A DNA stretch of 8,386 nt from Eubacterium sp. (lineage in GTDB: Bacteria > Bacillota > Clostridia > Oscillospirales > Acutalibacteraceae): NCBI GenBank assembly GCA_029054965.1, contig JAIDEF010000203.1, positions 1 through 8,386 of the forward strand, written 5' to 3'. The notes below the pieces were generated by a model that worked only from the letters and a program-made list of their open reading frames with translations, did not search any database and was not told the origin of the DNA. Positions 7,527 to 8,386 of this stretch are shown here, one piece after another; position 1 is the stretch's first letter; every line of letters begins with the position of its first letter. A program made the translations under genes and the position numbers.

Positions 7527-7534
7527 CTCCTCCC
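7527..7534 (-). promoter_or_regulatory. Ribosome binding site fixing the start of the small membrane protein
   Basis: Minus-strand GGGAGGAG, 8 bases before the ATG at 7518. It decides between that ATG and one at 7539, whose reading frame runs through this site. Confidence 0.75.
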
Positions 7535-7549
7535 TGCACATTAAGTGCA
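7535..7549 (-). repeat. Short inverted repeat abutting the ribosome binding site
   Basis: TGCAC (7535-7539) and GTGCA (7545-7549) are perfect inverted arms around ATTAA. On the minus strand the repeat ends exactly where the GGGAGGAG site begins. It could be an operator half-site pair or a small leader hairpin, but 5-bp arms may also be chance. Confidence 0.3.
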
Positions 7550-7597
7550 ATAATATTGTCTGCAATTTAAACCGGGATAATATAAAGAAAATCTGTT

Positions 7598-7603
7598 ATT
7601 ATA
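7598..7603 (-). promoter_or_regulatory. Candidate -10 box for the small membrane protein
   Basis: Minus-strand TATAAT is an exact consensus -10 about 80 bases upstream of the start codon. No recognisable -35 lies 16-18 bases further upstream (that falls on the hydrolase stop codon), and the surroundings are extremely AT-rich with a weak TATTAT-AAA-ATAATA palindrome overlapping it. Apart from this and the short repeat near the ribosome binding site, the 7519-7623 spacer shows nothing else. Confidence 0.3.
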
Positions 7604-7623
7604 AAATAATATTACCAAAAAAA

Positions 7624-8334
7624 TTATTTGCAGAATTTATGGTCGCCAATAACCTTAACAACAGGTCTTGAATGCATAAAAGCATCATTTGTCTTTTTTG
7701 CATTGAAATAATAAATCGCACCGCCTGATGGATCCCAGCCGTTAATTGCATCAACTGCTGCACGCTTTGCGGAATCAGCTACTTCCGCATACCAGTTGGA
7801 ATCGTTAACACAGGAAAAGGCACCTTTTTGGTAAATAACACCGCTTAAAGAATCAGGGAAGCTTGGATGCTTTACTCTGTTCAGGATTACCGCTCCTACA
7901 GCAACCTGTCCCTCATAGGACTCTCCTCGTGCCTCTGCACTGATTACCTTTGCAAGAAGCTGAACATCTGAGCTTGAATAGCTTGTGTTGTTTCCCGAGC
8001 TGCTGCCGCCCAAACCCAAATAAAGCAGTGTCTGTGAGCCGCATATTCCGTCTGCCGTTATTCCGCAGTTACGCTGAAATGAAGTTACAGCCTTCTTTGT
8101 TTCGGTTCCGTAAATTCCGTCAATGGAGCCTTTATAATAGCCCAATGAATTCAGCTTACGCTGAATTGACTTAACCTCATCACCGCTTGAGCCAAGCTTT
8201 GACAGGGTATAGCTGCTTTCCTGTCTGTCATTATAAACCTTATAACCAATACCAAAAGCTGCTCCTGCCGCCAGTATAATTGCCAATGCAGTCAGCACAG
8301 CAGTAAAATGTTTAAAAGCCTTATAAACTGTCAT
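7624..8334 (-). CDS. Membrane-anchored SleB-type cell-wall hydrolase with peptidoglycan-binding domain
   Basis: A 236-residue extracytoplasmic peptidoglycan hydrolase. A short basic N-terminus leads to a hydrophobic segment at about 9-30 (signal or signal anchor). A peptidoglycan_binding_1 domain follows at about 47-107 (DGIYGTET at 72-79), then a Ser/Gly/Asn linker (108-122), then a Hydrolase_2/SleB domain (123-236). In the last, SAEARGE at 132-138 holds the probable catalytic Glu134; ILNRV, GAFSCV and the closing SRPVVKVIGDHKFC are family signatures. Order and size match SleB spore-cortex lytic transglycosylases, but many Clostridia carry vegetative homologues, so a germination role is not proven; no YpeB-like partner lies downstream. 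The ATG at 8334 is chosen because GAGGTGG at 8341-8347 is 6 bases away; an upstream TTG (8349) would read through that site. Confidence 0.92.
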   Translation of the reverse strand: MTVYKAFKHFTAVLTALAIILAAGAAFGIGYKVYNDRQESSYTLSKLGSSGDEVKSIQRKLNSLGYYKGSIDGIYGTETKKAVTSFQRNCGITADGICGSQTLLYLGLGGSSSGNNTSYSSSDVQLLAKVISAEARGESYEGQVAVGAVILNRVKHPSFPDSLSGVIYQKGAFSCVNDSNWYAEVADSAKRAAVDAINGWDPSGGAIYYFNAKKTNDAFMHSRPVVKVIGDHKFCK

Positions 8335-8340
8335 ATCTTT

Positions 8341-8347
8341 CCACCTC
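8341..8347 (-). promoter_or_regulatory. Ribosome binding site fixing the start of the SleB-type gene
   Basis: Minus-strand GAGGTGG lies 6 bases before the ATG at 8334. It shows that the five extra codons of the TTG-initiated reading (from 8349) are leader rather than protein. Confidence 0.75.
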
Positions 8348-8361
8348 AAAAAATTAAATTC

Positions 8362-8386
8362 ATTAAAAATGAAAGAGCGAAGCCTG
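8362..8386 (-). terminator. Possible 3' half of a terminator cut by the window edge
   Basis: Read on the minus strand the window begins with GGCTTCGCTCTTTCATTTTT. A GC-containing stretch followed by CATTTTT looks like the descending arm and U-run of an intrinsic terminator, much like the one at 7297-7337. Its partner arm would lie beyond the right edge, so this cannot be verified here. If right, the SleB-type gene follows another minus-strand gene. Confidence 0.3.

Noticed and set aside
8359..8373. TTCATT-AAA-AATGAA palindrome upstream of the SleB-type gene
   Set aside because: A 6-bp AT-rich stem in AT-rich sequence is likely chance; the CATTTTT part is more simply explained as the tail of a terminator cut by the window edge.

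Overview
The window reads as an ordinary chromosomal segment of a low-GC, Gram-positive anaerobe of class Clostridia, most likely in the Ruminococcaceae/Oscillospirales. The basis is AT-rich spacers, strong AGGAGG-type ribosome binding sites, a long single-chain PurL of the type common in Clostridia and Bacteroides, a SleB-type cell-wall hydrolase and a lipoprotein with a Gram-positive-style lipobox. No mobile element, CRISPR array, tRNA, rRNA or phage gene was seen. The species assignment is inference from gene types only.

Layout. Bases 1-223 are an AT-rich spacer. A probable extended -10 promoter reads into purL, and the left edge may hold the Shine-Dalgarno site of a divergent gene lying outside the window. 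Bases 224-3976 encode a 1250-residue phosphoribosylformylglycinamidine synthase (de novo purine synthesis, step 4). A 76-base gap containing a 12-bp hairpin without a clear U-tract follows. Four genes then run head-to-tail on the + strand with gaps of 2, 14 and -4 bases: an archaeal-type phosphoglycerate mutase/proposed homoserine kinase (4053-5261), a small lipoprotein (5264-5725), O-acetylhomoserine sulfhydrylase MetY (5740-7008) and a CsoR-family metal-sensing repressor (7005-7298). A strong hairpin at 7297-7337 ends this operon and probably also serves the opposing strand. On the - strand lie a 57-residue membrane-type small protein (7345-7518) and a membrane-anchored SleB-type hydrolase with a peptidoglycan-binding domain (7624-8334).

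How the genes fit together. The most coherent reading is a homoserine-branch operon. If the phosphoglycerate mutase homologue is really the alternative homoserine kinase, it commits homoserine to threonine, while MetY uses acetylated homoserine plus sulfide to make homocysteine for methionine. The translationally coupled CsoR-family repressor has a complete Cys-His-Cys metal site and a His-rich tail but no metal-transport gene beside it, so its target is open; it is the most interesting item here. The lipoprotein in the middle of the operon has no evident link to amino-acid synthesis. I found no convincing previously undescribed system.
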